Origin: Microbispora siamensis
GTDB lineage: Bacteria > Actinomycetota > Actinomycetes > Streptosporangiales > Streptosporangiaceae
Reading direction: 5' to 3'
Assembly: GCF_016863095.1 (NCBI RefSeq)
Contig: NZ_BOOF01000005.1
Location: 186,001 to 250,000, forward strand
DNA length: 64,000 nt
Shown: in pieces, positions 25,829 through 34,773 of the stretch
Layout of the letters: every line of letters begins with the position of its first letter
Position numbering within the stretch: position 1 is the stretch's first letter
Position numbers and translations under genes: made by a program
Notes under the pieces: model-generated
Told to the model about the DNA's origin: nothing
The model's database searches: none
The model's input: the letters and a program-made list of their open reading frames with translations, nothing else

Positions 25829-26779
25829 TCAGTCGCGCCCGCCGTCAGCGGGCGGAGCCGCGAGGACGACCTTGCCCTGCCGTGGCCCTCGCGCGGCGGC
25901 CGCGTGCGCCTCGGCCGCCCGGGCCATAGGGAACACCGCCCGCACGGGAACGCGGAAGCGCCCTTCCTCCGACAGCGCGGCCGCGAGGGCGAGACCGTGC
26001 CGCCCGTCCGGCTCGCCGCCGAGCTCACCGAGGGAGATGCCGACCCCGAGTTCGGGGCCGGTGAAGTCCGCGATGGTGAGGACCGACGCCGGCGTGCCGG
26101 TGATCGCGATCAGTTCGCGAAGCGAGCCGGCCCCGGCGATGTCCAGCGCGAGGTCGATGCCTCCGGCCACGAGAGCGCGGACGCGCTCGGCCAGCCCGGG
26201 CCCGTACGAGACCGGGACCGCGCCGAGCCGGGCGATGAACGCGTGATTCTCGGGGCGGCCCGTGCCGATCACCCGCGCGCCGCGGGCTGCCGCCAGTTGG
26301 ACGGCGACGCTGCCGACGCCACCGGAGGCGCCGTCGACCAGGAGCGTCGTTCCCACGCGTACGCCGAGCCTGTCGAGCGCCCGGGTGGCTGTCTCGACGC
26401 TCGTGCCTGCGGCGCCGGCCTCCTCCCACGACATCGAGGGCGGCTTGGCGGCCCAGAACGCCAGCACGGCGAACTCGGCGGCGGCGCCGCCCAGCCGCGA
26501 GACGTCGACGGCGCCGAAGACCTCGTCCCCGGTGGCGAACCCGGTGACGTCCGCGCCGACCTCGTCGATCACCCCGGCGGCGTCGACGCCGGGGATGTGC
26601 GGCAGGGGGAGCCGTCCGCTCGACGGCGAGGTGCCGGAGCGCAGCGCGAGGTCGACCGGGGCGACCCCGGCGGCCCTGACTCTGACACGCACCTCGCCGG
26701 GACCCGCGTGAGGTTCGGGGAACCCCCCGACCATGAGGACCTCGGGGGGACCGAACCGGTCGAACTGTACTGCAAACAT
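25829..26779 (-). CDS. NADPH:quinone oxidoreductase-like MDR-family enzyme
   Basis: A 316-residue medium-chain reductase. 'AVQFDRFGPPEVL' opens the GroES-like fold, then come 'GVAPVDLALRSG' and the Rossmann motif 'VDGASGGVGSVAVQLA'. It lacks the zinc-binding Cys cluster of alcohol dehydrogenases, as quinone reductases do. The ATG at 26779 fits the family start; ATG 26797 and GTG 26803 are alternatives. It is divergent from a TetR gene, the usual arrangement for an inducible oxidoreductase. Confidence 0.88.
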   Translation of the reverse strand: MFAVQFDRFGPPEVLMVGGFPEPHAGPGEVRVRVRAAGVAPVDLALRSGTSPSSGRLPLPHIPGVDAAGVIDEVGADVTGFATGDEVFGAVDVSRLGGAAAEFAVLAFWAAKPPSMSWEEAGAAGTSVETATRALDRLGVRVGTTLLVDGASGGVGSVAVQLAAARGARVIGTGRPENHAFIARLGAVPVSYGPGLAERVRALVAGGIDLALDIAGAGSLRELIAITGTPASVLTIADFTGPELGVGISLGELGGEPDGRHGLALAAALSEEGRFRVPVRAVFPMARAAEAHAAAARGPRQGKVVLAAPPADGGRD

Positions 26780-26899
26780 TTCCGCATCCGGGAACATATT
26801 CACCTATCCGGCTGTTTCCGACTGGCCGTCGACCACGCTAGGCGGACACAACGGAGCGGCCGGCTCGGATCGCGGGAAGTGAGAGGGGCGCGGACGACA

Positions 26900-27466
26900 T
26901 TGACTCGGAAACCCCGGACGGACGCGGAGCACAACAGGCGGCACATCGTCGCGGTCGCCCGTGCCGCGTTCGCCGCGGACGGGCTGGACCTGCCCGTGCA
27001 CGAGATCGCCCGGCGTGCCGGCCTGGGCGTCGCGACCGTCTACCGGCACTTCCCGTCGCGACAGGACCTCGTCGGGGCCGTGCTCGCCGAGCAGGTGACC
27101 GTGTGCCGCGAGCAGATGCGTGCCGCCCTGGACGACCCCGACCCCTGGCGCGCGCTGCACGGAACCGTCCACAGGTTCGCCGAACACCAGGTGCGGCACC
27201 GCGGGCTGAACGCGGCGCTGCTCGGTTCCCACCCGGCCGGCGCCGCGTTCGCCGGACAGCGCCGCGCGCAGGCCCGAGGGCTCGAGCGGCTCGTCGAGCG
27301 CGCCAGGAGCGCGGGCGGTGTCCGTCCCGAGCTGACGGTCGAGGACGTGAGGATCGGCCTGAGGGCCATCGCCTCCTTCCGCGCCGGTTCGCCCGAGAGC
27401 GCGGCCGTTGCGGTCCGGAGGCTGGCGGACCTCCTGGTGGCGGGGATGTCCCGCCCCCACCCGTGA
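26900..27466 (+). CDS. TetR-family regulator beside the quinone reductase
   Basis: A 188-residue repressor with the opening 'KPRTDAEHNRRHIVAVARAAFA' and the HTH 'LPVHEIARRAGLGVATVYRHFPSRQDLV'. I take TTG 26900 as start with GAGAGGGG upstream; GTG 26879 would add seven residues. It probably controls the divergent oxidoreductase. It converges on the RNA methyltransferase gene with a 12-base gap. Confidence 0.88.
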   Translation: MTRKPRTDAEHNRRHIVAVARAAFAADGLDLPVHEIARRAGLGVATVYRHFPSRQDLVGAVLAEQVTVCREQMRAALDDPDPWRALHGTVHRFAEHQVRHRGLNAALLGSHPAGAAFAGQRRAQARGLERLVERARSAGGVRPELTVEDVRIGLRAIASFRAGSPESAAVAVRRLADLLVAGMSRPHP

Positions 27467-27478
27467 AGTGGCTCGGGC

Positions 27479-28747
27479 TCAGTCCCTGACGAGGAGCGCC
27501 ACGCACTCCACGTGGTGGGTCATCGGATACTGGTCGAAGGCCCGCAGGTCCTCCAGCCGGTAGCCGTGCTCGCCGAACCAGGCGACGTCCCTGGCCAGCG
27601 TGGCCGGGTCGCAGGAGACGTACACCACGCGCGAGGCCTCCAGGCCGGCGACGCGCTCGACCACCGGGCGGCCGAGACCCGCGCGGGGCGGGTCGGCCAC
27701 CACCAGGTCGGCCCGTTCGATCCGCAGCCGGTCGAGCGCCTCCTCGACCCTGCCCCGCTCGATCCGCGCCTGCGGCAGGTCACGCAGGTTGAACCGGGCG
27801 TCCTGCGCCGCCTGCGGCTCGGACTCGATGCCGAGCACGGCGCCCTCGGGGCCGACGGCCTCGGCGAGCCCGGCGGCGAACAGGCCGGCGCCGCAGTAGA
27901 GGTCGAGCGCCCACTCCCCCGGCTCCGGCCGGCCGAAGTCGAGCACCGCGGCGAGCAGCGTGGCCGCCGCGCCCGGGTGGACCTGCCAGAAACCGCTCGC
28001 GGTGACCCGGAAGTCCCGCTCGCCCACCCGCTCGGTCAGGGAGGCCCGGCCGCGCAGCGCGCGCGTGCCCCGCCTGCCCTCGTCGAGCAGGACCGCGGCG
28101 TCCACGTCCGGGATGGCCGCCCGGCGGCGCGGGACGGGTTCGACGATCACGGCGCGGTCGCCGCCAGAGGCCGCCACCACCTCGACCGAGGCGGCCCCCG
28201 GCCAGGTGAGGCGTTCCGCGCCGATCTCCTCGACGCCGGGGTGCGCGATGAGGCACTCGGTGACGTGCTCGATCTCGTGCGACCGGTGCTTGCGCAGCCC
28301 CGTCGTGCCGTCCCGCTCCACGGCGAACCGCACGCGGGTGCGCCACCCGAGGCCGTCCTCCGCCCCCGGAACCTCCTCGACCACGACCTTGCGGTCGAGG
28401 CCCGCCAGGCGCCGGAACTGCTCGGCGACCACGTCGGCCTTGAGCCGGCGCTGCGCCTCCAGCGTCGCGTGCTGCCAGTCGCAGCCCCCGCAGCGGCCGG
28501 GGCCGGCGAACGGGCAGGGCGGCGTGACCCGGTCGGGTGAGGGCTCCAGGATCTCGACCGCGTCGGCCCGCAGGAACCGCGCGGTCTCCTCGGTGACCTC
28601 GGCGACGACCCGCTCGCCGGGCAGGGCGTGCCGGACGAAGACCACCCGGCCCTCGTGCCTGGCGACGCACCAGCCGCCGTTGGCGACGGCGTCAACCGTC
28701 AGTTCAAGCCGTGCGCCGCCCATGTCGGCCTCTTTCGTGTCGGTCAT
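27479..28747 (-). CDS. TRAM-domain class I SAM-dependent RNA methyltransferase (TrmA/RlmD family)
   Basis: A 422-residue enzyme. The N-terminal TRAM/OB domain (about 8-65) is followed by an Fe-S-type cysteine cluster 'PPCPFAGPGRCGGCDWQH' (about 77-94), then the methyltransferase with 'DLYCGAGLFAAGLA' and the catalytic region 'VYVSCDPATLARD', whose Cys attacks uracil C6. It makes m5U in tRNA or 23S rRNA. Its ATG overlaps the stop of the KimA-like gene as ATGA, so the two are co-translated, an arrangement I recall as common in actinomycetes. Confidence 0.93.
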   Translation of the reverse strand: MTDTKEADMGGARLELTVDAVANGGWCVARHEGRVVFVRHALPGERVVAEVTEETARFLRADAVEILEPSPDRVTPPCPFAGPGRCGGCDWQHATLEAQRRLKADVVAEQFRRLAGLDRKVVVEEVPGAEDGLGWRTRVRFAVERDGTTGLRKHRSHEIEHVTECLIAHPGVEEIGAERLTWPGAASVEVVAASGGDRAVIVEPVPRRRAAIPDVDAAVLLDEGRRGTRALRGRASLTERVGERDFRVTASGFWQVHPGAAATLLAAVLDFGRPEPGEWALDLYCGAGLFAAGLAEAVGPEGAVLGIESEPQAAQDARFNLRDLPQARIERGRVEEALDRLRIERADLVVADPPRAGLGRPVVERVAGLEASRVVYVSCDPATLARDVAWFGEHGYRLEDLRAFDQYPMTHHVECVALLVRD

Positions 28748-30786
28748 GCCTTGACCTGCGTGTCCTTCGATGGGGGCTGGTAGGAGCGGCGGGAGGCGCC
28801 GGGAGCGGCCGGCTCCCTGCGGCCCTTGAGACGGTCGGAGGAGGCGAGCTGGAACGGCACGCTCGTGACCATGACCCCGGGCTTGAACAGCAGCCGGCCC
28901 TTGAGCCGCAGCGCGCTCTGGTTGTGCAGGAGGTGCTCCCACCAGCGGCCGACCACGTACTCGGGGATGTAGACCGTCACCACGTCGCGCGGCGAGCGCC
29001 GCCGCAACGACTTCACGTAGTCGAGCACCGGGCCGGTGATCTCCCGGTACGGCGAGTCGAGGATCTTCAGCGGCACCTCGATGCCGCGCCGGTCCCACTC
29101 CTCCCTGAGCCTGTTCGCCTCGTCGGCGTCCACGCTGACGGTCACGGCCTCCAGGCTCGACGGGCGGGTGGCCCTGGCGTACGCGAGCGCGCGGAGCGTG
29201 GGCTTGTGGATCTTCGAGACGAGCACGATCGCGTGGTTGCGGGCGGGCAGCAGCGACTCGTCGACCTCGTGCCCCTCCGGCGCGGCGAGCTCCTCGGCGA
29301 CCCGGTCGTAGTGCCGCCTGATGCCCTTCATCATGAGGAAGAGCACCGGCATCGCGATGCAGACGATGTACGCGCCGTGGGTGAACTTGGTCGCCAGGAC
29401 GACGACGAGCACGAGCCCGGTCATGACCGCGCCGAAGCCGTTGATCACCCGCGCGCGCATCATGCGGAAGCGCGCCCTCGCGTCGGTCTCGGTCCTCAGG
29501 TGACGGGTCCAGTGCCGGACCATGCCGATCTGGCTGAGGGTGAACGAGACGAACACGCCGACGATGTAGAGGTTGAGCAGCTTGCTCACGTCCGCGTTGA
29601 ACGCCCAGATCAGCAGGCAGGCACCGGCCGCGAGGATGACGATGCCGTTGCTGAACGCGAGGCGGTCGCCCCGGGTGTGGAGCTGACGCGGCAGGTAGCG
29701 GTCCTGGGCGAGGATCGAGCCGAGGACCGGGAAGCCGTTGAACGCGGTGTTGGCGGCCAGGAACAGGATGAGGGCGGTCACCGCGGCGATCACGACGAAC
29801 AGGAACGAGCCGTGGCCGAAGACGGCCGAGGCGACCTGCGCGATGATCGGCTGCTGGTAGTAGCCGGGCCCGGCCGGGTGCCCGTCGATGATGACGTTGC
29901 TGGCCACGATCGCCGGGTCGGTCAGCTTCACCCCGGACTTGAGGCCGAGGAAGATGATCCCGCTGAACATGGTGACCGCGATGAGGCCCATCATCAGCAG
30001 CGTGGTCGCGGCGTTCTTGCTCTTGGGCTTGCGGAAGGCCGGCACGCCGTTGCTGATCGCCTCGACGCCGGTGAGCGCCGCGCAGCCGGAGGAGAAGGCG
30101 CGCAGCACCAGGAACGCCATCGCGAACCCGGCGAGATTGGCCTGCTCCCCGATGATCCGGTAGTCGGCGGTCGGGGCGCGCAGGTCGTCGCCGAGCACGA
30201 TCAGCCGGAACAGGCCCCACGCGACCATGCCGATGACCGCGATCATGAAGGCGTAGGTGGGAACGGCGAACGCGACACCCGATTCCCGGATGCCACGCAG
30301 GTTCATGATCGTCAAGAGTACGACGATGGCTATCGCCACCAGGGGACGGTGTTCGGCGACGAAGGGAATCGTCGCGCCCACGTAGTCGGCGCCGTTGGCG
30401 ACCGACACCGCCACGGTCAGCACGTAGTCGACCAGCAGGGCGCTCGCGACGGTCAGTCCCGCGGTCGGTCCCAGGTTTGTCGTGGCCACCTCGTAGTCGC
30501 CGCCGCCGCTGGGATAGGCGTGCACGTTCTGCCGATATGAGGCGACCACCGTGAGCATGACGAGGACGACCCCCGCCGCGACCCACGGGCTGACGCTGTA
30601 GAGGGCGACCCCGCCGATAGACAGGATGACCAGGATCTCCTGCGGCGCGTACGCCACCGAGGACAGCGCGTCACTGGCGAAGACCGGCAGTGCCACGCGC
30701 TTGGGCAGCAGCTGGTGGTGGAGCTGGGTGCTCCGCAGAGCCCGCCCCACGAGGAGCCGCTTGACAAGATCTGGCACCTTCGACAC
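28744..30786 (-). CDS. KimA-like APC-superfamily transporter, probable K+ importer
   Basis: A 680-residue protein with about 12 membrane helices and a C-terminal cytoplasmic domain of about 200 residues. 'FASDALSSVAYAPQEILVIL', 'SYRQNVHAYPSGGGDYEVA' and 'LLVDYVLTVAVSVANG' closely follow Bacillus KimA (YdaO), a K+/H+ symporter whose cytoplasmic domain is inhibited by c-di-AMP. Two TrkA/RCK genes are divergently transcribed next door, which supports a K+ role. An amino-acid permease function is the alternative. The start is GTG 30786. Confidence 0.85.
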   Translation of the reverse strand: MSKVPDLVKRLLVGRALRSTQLHHQLLPKRVALPVFASDALSSVAYAPQEILVILSIGGVALYSVSPWVAAGVVLVMLTVVASYRQNVHAYPSGGGDYEVATTNLGPTAGLTVASALLVDYVLTVAVSVANGADYVGATIPFVAEHRPLVAIAIVVLLTIMNLRGIRESGVAFAVPTYAFMIAVIGMVAWGLFRLIVLGDDLRAPTADYRIIGEQANLAGFAMAFLVLRAFSSGCAALTGVEAISNGVPAFRKPKSKNAATTLLMMGLIAVTMFSGIIFLGLKSGVKLTDPAIVASNVIIDGHPAGPGYYQQPIIAQVASAVFGHGSFLFVVIAAVTALILFLAANTAFNGFPVLGSILAQDRYLPRQLHTRGDRLAFSNGIVILAAGACLLIWAFNADVSKLLNLYIVGVFVSFTLSQIGMVRHWTRHLRTETDARARFRMMRARVINGFGAVMTGLVLVVVLATKFTHGAYIVCIAMPVLFLMMKGIRRHYDRVAEELAAPEGHEVDESLLPARNHAIVLVSKIHKPTLRALAYARATRPSSLEAVTVSVDADEANRLREEWDRRGIEVPLKILDSPYREITGPVLDYVKSLRRRSPRDVVTVYIPEYVVGRWWEHLLHNQSALRLKGRLLFKPGVMVTSVPFQLASSDRLKGRREPAAPGASRRSYQPPSKDTQVKA

Positions 30787-30892
30787 GTCTGTTGAGCCTA
30801 GTCCCCCGGCGCCGTGCCCGGGTCATGCGGTGTCCGGCACTGGCGACATACTGTCTGCATTAGGAGACCGCCACAACCCACGGCGGGGGAGC

Positions 30893-31561
30893 ATGCATAT
30901 TGTGATCATGGGATGCGGACGGGTCGGCTCGACCCTGGCGCACATCCTTGAGGACAACGGGCACTCGGTCGCCGTGATCGACCGTGACCCGCAGGCCTTC
31001 CGGCGGCTGCGGGCCGGCTTCCGGGGCCGCAGGGTCACCGGCATCGGCTTCGACCGCGACGTGCTCGAAGAGGCCGGCATCGCCTCGGCCGCCGCCTTCG
31101 TCGCCGTGAGCAGCGGAGACAACTCCAACATCATCTCCGCCAGGGTCGCGCGGGAGATGTTCGGCGTGGACAACGTGGTCGCCCGCATCTACGACCCCCG
31201 CCGGGCCGAGGTCTACCAGCGGCTCGGCATCCCCACCGTGGCGACGGTCCGCTGGACCGCCGACCAGATCCTGCGCCGGGTGCTGCCCGAGGGCGCCGAA
31301 CCCCTCTGGCGGGACCCGACCGGTACGGTCGTCCTCGCCGAGGTGGCCTTCCACCAGGGCTGGATCGGCACCCGGGCCAGGGTGATCGAGGACGTCACGG
31401 GCGCGCGCGTGGCCTTCGTCAACCGCATGGGCGAGGCGCTCGTGCCGAAGGACGCGACCGTCCTCCAGGAGGGCGACCTCCTCCACCTGGTCGCCGCCGA
31501 GAACGACATGGACCGCATCAACAAGGTGCTGTCCGCCCCGCCGTCCGACGAGGAGCACTGA
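30893..31561 (+). CDS. TrkA-type RCK K+-transport regulatory protein 1
   Basis: A 222-residue protein. The RCK_N Rossmann domain has the NAD motif 'IMGCGRVGSTLAHIL' and the terminal acidic residue in 'VAVIDRDPQAFRRL'. The RCK_C domain, about residues 140-215, is the ligand-binding part. Such proteins gate K+ channels or transporters by NAD(H), ATP or c-di-AMP. The ATG at 30893 has CGGGGGA just upstream. It overlaps the next trkA gene by one base (TGATG), giving a two-gene operon divergent from the KimA-like gene. Confidence 0.92.
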   Translation: MHIVIMGCGRVGSTLAHILEDNGHSVAVIDRDPQAFRRLRAGFRGRRVTGIGFDRDVLEEAGIASAAAFVAVSSGDNSNIISARVAREMFGVDNVVARIYDPRRAEVYQRLGIPTVATVRWTADQILRRVLPEGAEPLWRDPTGTVVLAEVAFHQGWIGTRARVIEDVTGARVAFVNRMGEALVPKDATVLQEGDLLHLVAAENDMDRINKVLSAPPSDEEH

Positions 31562-32229
31562 TGCGCGTCACCATCGCCGGCGCCGGAGCCGTCGGCCGCT
31601 CCATCGCGGCGGAGCTCCTGGAGAACGGCCACGAGGTCCTGCTCATCGACATCGACCCCCGCGCGATAAAGATCGACAGCGTGCCGCGCGCCGAGTGGCT
31701 GCTGGCCGACGCCTGCGAGATCTCCTCGCTGGACGAGGCCGGGCTGAACAGCTGCCAGGTCGTGATCGCCGCCTCCGGCGACGACAAGGTCAACCTCGTG
31801 GTCTCGCTGCTCGCCAAGACCGAGTACGGCGTGCCGCGGGTGGTCGCCCGGGTCAACCACCCCAAGAACGAGTGGCTGTTCAACGAGTCGTGGGGCGTGG
31901 ACGTCGCCGTCTCCACCCCGCGCCTGCTGTCGGCCCTGGTCGAGGAGGCGGTCAGCGTCGGCGACCTGGTGCGGCTGATGACCTTCCGGCAGGGCCAGGC
32001 CAACCTGGTGGAGCTCACGCTGGCCGAGGACGCCCCGGTGGTCGGCCAGCGGGCGGGCTCGGTGCCGTGGCCGGTGGACGCCGCCCTCGTGGCGATCCTG
32101 CGCGAGGGCCGGGTGCTGGTCCCCTCGGCCGACGACCCGCTGGAGGCCGGCGACGAGCTGCTGTTCGTGGCCAGCCAGGAGGTCGAGCACGAGCTCACCG
32201 AACTGCTGTCGGCCCACGAACGTCCCTGA
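31561..32229 (+). CDS. TrkA-type RCK K+-transport regulatory protein 2
   Basis: A 222-residue paralogue of the preceding gene, with 'IAGAGAVGRSIAAELLENGH' and 'VLLIDIDPRAIK' in the N-terminal RCK domain and an RCK_C domain ending '...VEHELTELLSA'. The two proteins probably form a hetero-oligomer regulating K+ uptake by the KimA-like transporter. A strong hairpin terminator follows. Confidence 0.92.
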   Translation: MRVTIAGAGAVGRSIAAELLENGHEVLLIDIDPRAIKIDSVPRAEWLLADACEISSLDEAGLNSCQVVIAASGDDKVNLVVSLLAKTEYGVPRVVARVNHPKNEWLFNESWGVDVAVSTPRLLSALVEEAVSVGDLVRLMTFRQGQANLVELTLAEDAPVVGQRAGSVPWPVDAALVAILREGRVLVPSADDPLEAGDELLFVASQEVEHELTELLSAHERP

Positions 32230-32236
32230 CCCGCAC

Positions 32237-32277
32237 ACGACTCAGGCCCCGGGCACGCGGCTCGGGGCCTGAGTCGT
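32237..32277. terminator. Strong bidirectional terminator after trkA pair
   Basis: A perfect 15-base inverted repeat (32237-32251 and 32263-32277) with an 11-base loop and TTCT after the right arm, between the converging trkA and DUF3159 genes. Confidence 0.88.
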
Positions 32278-32290
32278 TCTCACGTGATCG

Positions 32291-32971
32291 TCAGACGGAC
32301 GGCTGCGCGGGCGGCTGGACACCGGGCTCGATCGGGGTGCGGCCCCGGGCGAGCACCCACACCATCGCGGCCAGCCCCGCGACCTGCAACGGCCAGCCCA
32401 GGCCGATCTTGGCCACGCCGAGGGCGGTCACCTGGTCCGCCCAGTAGAGCGGCAGCTGGACCACCACCCGCAGCAGGCAGGGCAGCATGAGCAGCCACGT
32501 GAGCCGCGAGCACAGCCGGACCAGCGCGGAGTCGTTGTGCCAGGCCGTCGGGTCGCCGGTCACCGAGCCGATCAGGAAGCCCACGATCGGCCAGCGGACC
32601 ACGATCGACAGCAGCATGCCGGCGGCGTAGGCCGCGTTGTAGAGGATTCCCGGCAGGAACACGTCCTTGGCGTCGCCGGTGCGGGCCGCGAAGAACGCGC
32701 CGATCCCGATGCCGACGAGACTGTTGAGCACGAACTGCGGCGTCGTGCGCTGCGCGAGCCGCACCAGCAGGAGCACCACCGCCGAGGCGATGCCGACGAT
32801 CAGCGAGGTCTTCAGCTCGTTGGTGCCCATCCACGTGCCGGTGAAGGCGAGTGTGGGCACCGCCGCCTCGACGATCCCGCGCCTGCCGCCCAGCGCCTTG
32901 CTCATCTGGGCGCGAACCGCCGCCTCGACGGTGGCGTGTGCCCCGGGGGCCGTCATGTCCGCTGTGCTCAT
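32291..32971 (-). CDS. DUF3159 membrane protein
   Basis: A 226-residue protein with about six membrane segments and the family pattern 'LGGRRGIVEAAVPTLAF' near the N-terminus and 'GDAKDVFLPGILYNAAYA' in the middle. Its function is unknown. ATG 32971 is chosen because AGGAG lies five bases upstream. It is the third gene of a run (DUF3710, OB-fold, DUF3159) that I recall as commonly syntenic beside trkA and dut in actinomycetes. Confidence 0.88.
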   Translation of the reverse strand: MSTADMTAPGAHATVEAAVRAQMSKALGGRRGIVEAAVPTLAFTGTWMGTNELKTSLIVGIASAVVLLLVRLAQRTTPQFVLNSLVGIGIGAFFAARTGDAKDVFLPGILYNAAYAAGMLLSIVVRWPIVGFLIGSVTGDPTAWHNDSALVRLCSRLTWLLMLPCLLRVVVQLPLYWADQVTALGVAKIGLGWPLQVAGLAAMVWVLARGRTPIEPGVQPPAQPSV

Positions 32972-32987
32972 ACGGTCTCCTGAGAGA

Positions 32988-33380
32988 TCAAGGGCCACCG
33001 GCCGGGCGTAGCTCGTAGCGCGGGTTGAACATCACCTTGCGGCCGTCCTGGACGCTGACCAGCCCTTCGGCCCGCACCACCCGGCCCGGCTCGATGCCGG
33101 CGATCTTCCGGCGGCCGAGCCAGACCAGGTCGATCACGTCCGACCCGTCGTACAGCTCCGCCTCGAGGGCGGGGGCGCCGCCGCGCGGGCGGAGGGTCAC
33201 GGTGCGCAGCGTGCCCGCCACGCACGTACGCTGACGCTCACCGCACCGGGCGATGGGAGTGGCCCCCTGCTGCTCCAGGTCCTCCTGGAGCTCGGCGGCC
33301 TCCAGCTCGGCCTGGCTGGTGGTCAGCCTTCGGAAGAAGCCCCGCAGTCCGCCGCGTCTGGCAGGCTCCGGCGTGCCCAT
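32988..33380 (-). CDS. OB-fold nucleic-acid-binding protein
   Basis: A 130-residue small protein with an N-terminal basic helix and an OB-fold barrel of RecG-wedge type ('CVAGTLRTVTLRP', 'LEAELYDGSDVIDLVWLGRR', 'RVVRAEGLVSVQDGRKVMFNP'). It probably binds single-stranded nucleic acid. It ends 16 bases before the DUF3159 start and is probably co-transcribed with it. Confidence 0.85.
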   Translation of the reverse strand: MGTPEPARRGGLRGFFRRLTTSQAELEAAELQEDLEQQGATPIARCGERQRTCVAGTLRTVTLRPRGGAPALEAELYDGSDVIDLVWLGRRKIAGIEPGRVVRAEGLVSVQDGRKVMFNPRYELRPAGGP

Positions 33381-33557
33381 CGGTCACTCACCCAGCTTCC
33401 TCGCTCGCGATCCCCTTCGAGGGGATTCGTCGTCCTGGCTCCAGCCTAGGCCGGTCGTTTCCCACCGCAGCATACGTGAGCCGCCCACGGGCCAGAAGGA
33501 CGGTCAGGGCAGGGCTTGCCTCCCGATTCGGTCAACCCGGCGCGCACCGGACGGGCG

Positions 33558-34247
33558 TCAGCGGATCTCGCTGATCTCCGGACCGCGTTCGAAGGGCCGG
33601 AGCTCCTCCCGCCGGGGTCCCTGCTGCTCCTCCACGGCCTGCCGGGCCTCGGCGGGCAGCCGGAGCTGGATCGCCTCCCTGGGCGGCATCGGCTCGTCGC
33701 CGCGCACGACGACGATGCCGCGCACGACGTCCTCCAGGATCCGCGCCGCCTCCGGGTCGACCGCCGCCCTGCCGCTGATCACGGCGCGGAGGAACCAGCG
33801 CGGCCCGTCGACGCCGAGGTAGCGCACCGGCTGCCGCGCCTGCGTCTGGCCCTGCACGGGCACCTCTGCCGCGATCTCGGGGCCGAACGGCCCGTCGCGG
33901 TCCTCGGCCGAGCCTCCGGCGGCCACCACCTCACGGGCGAGCTCGGTCCGCACCTCGTCCCAGATCCCGCTGCGCTTGGGCGCGGCGAAGGCGTTCACCT
34001 GCAGGGCGCTCTCCTCGACCAGGACGATCACACCGTCGACCTGGTCGCCCGCCATGCTGAGCTGGATCTCGAATCCGGGACCGACGGGCAGGCGCAGGCC
34101 TCCCAGGTCCACCCGCTCGGCCTCCGGATAGTCGTCATCGGCGTCCCAGGGGCCCGCCGTCCGCGCCGGGGCGGGGCTCTCCTCCCGCACGACGGCTGGT
34201 GCGGTCTCCTCCTCCGCGCGTCGCCGGCGTCGCAACACTTCTCTCAC
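33558..34247 (-). CDS. DUF3710 protein
   Basis: A 229-residue soluble protein with the family features 'RVDLGGLRLPVGPGFEIQL', 'FAAPKRSGIWDEVRTEL' and 'VRYLGVDGPRWFLRAVI'. Its function is unknown. The basic N-terminus starts at GTG 34247; GTG 34238 has a better ribosome-site spacing from the same GAGGAG. It lies between dut and the OB-fold gene in a commonly conserved order. The 177-base gap to the OB-fold gene shows nothing clear. Confidence 0.88.
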   Translation of the reverse strand: MREVLRRRRRAEEETAPAVVREESPAPARTAGPWDADDDYPEAERVDLGGLRLPVGPGFEIQLSMAGDQVDGVIVLVEESALQVNAFAAPKRSGIWDEVRTELAREVVAAGGSAEDRDGPFGPEIAAEVPVQGQTQARQPVRYLGVDGPRWFLRAVISGRAAVDPEAARILEDVVRGIVVVRGDEPMPPREAIQLRLPAEARQAVEEQQGPRREELRPFERGPEISEIR

Positions 34248-34286
34248 TCTCCTCGCATTGTGGCCCGGTACCCGGGCCCCGCGGTG

Positions 34287-34724
34287 TCAGCTCCCCGTCG
34301 AGCCGAACCCGTTCGTGCCCCGTACGGAGCCTGGCAACCGGTCGACCTCGTAGAACGCCGCCCGTTCCACCCGCTGGACGACGAGCTGGGCGATCCGGTC
34401 GCCGCGCCGGAACCGCACCGCGTCCTTGGCGTCCGTGTTGATCATCGTCACCTTGATCTCGCCCCGGTAGCCGGCGTCGATCGTTCCCGGCGCGTTGACC
34501 AGCGTGACACCGTGCCGGGCCGCCAGGCCCGAACGCGGATGGACGAAGGCGGCGTACCCGTCCGGCAGCGCGACGGCGACACCGGTCCGCACGACCGCCC
34601 GCTCGCCGGGCAGCAACTCCACGTCCTCCGCCGCGTACAGGTCGGCCCCGGCGTCGCCCGGATGGGCGTACGACGGGAGCGGAAGGTCCGGGTCGAGCCG
34701 GTGGATCAGGATCTCGACGCTCAT
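34287..34724 (-). CDS. dut: Deoxyuridine 5'-triphosphate nucleotidohydrolase (dUTPase)
   Basis: A 145-residue trimeric-type dUTPase. The five motifs are present in order: '[11 protein letters not shown]', '[14 protein letters not shown]', '[14 protein letters not shown]', '[11 protein letters not shown]' and the C-terminal '[11 protein letters not shown]'. It hydrolyses dUTP to dUMP, preventing uracil in DNA and feeding thymidylate synthesis. ATG 34724 is preferred over the longer open frame upstream because it matches the family start. Confidence 0.96.
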   Translation of the reverse strand: MSVEILIHRLDPDLPLPSYAHPGDAGADLYAAEDVELLPGERAVVRTGVAVALPDGYAAFVHPRSGLAARHGVTLVNAPGTIDAGYRGEIKVTMINTDAKDAVRFRRGDRIAQLVVQRVERAAFYEVDRLPGSVRGTNGFGSTGS

Positions 34725-34773
34725 CGGGCGGCCTCGACGTGTTCCCTGATTCGGTCGCTCATGAGGCAAGACC

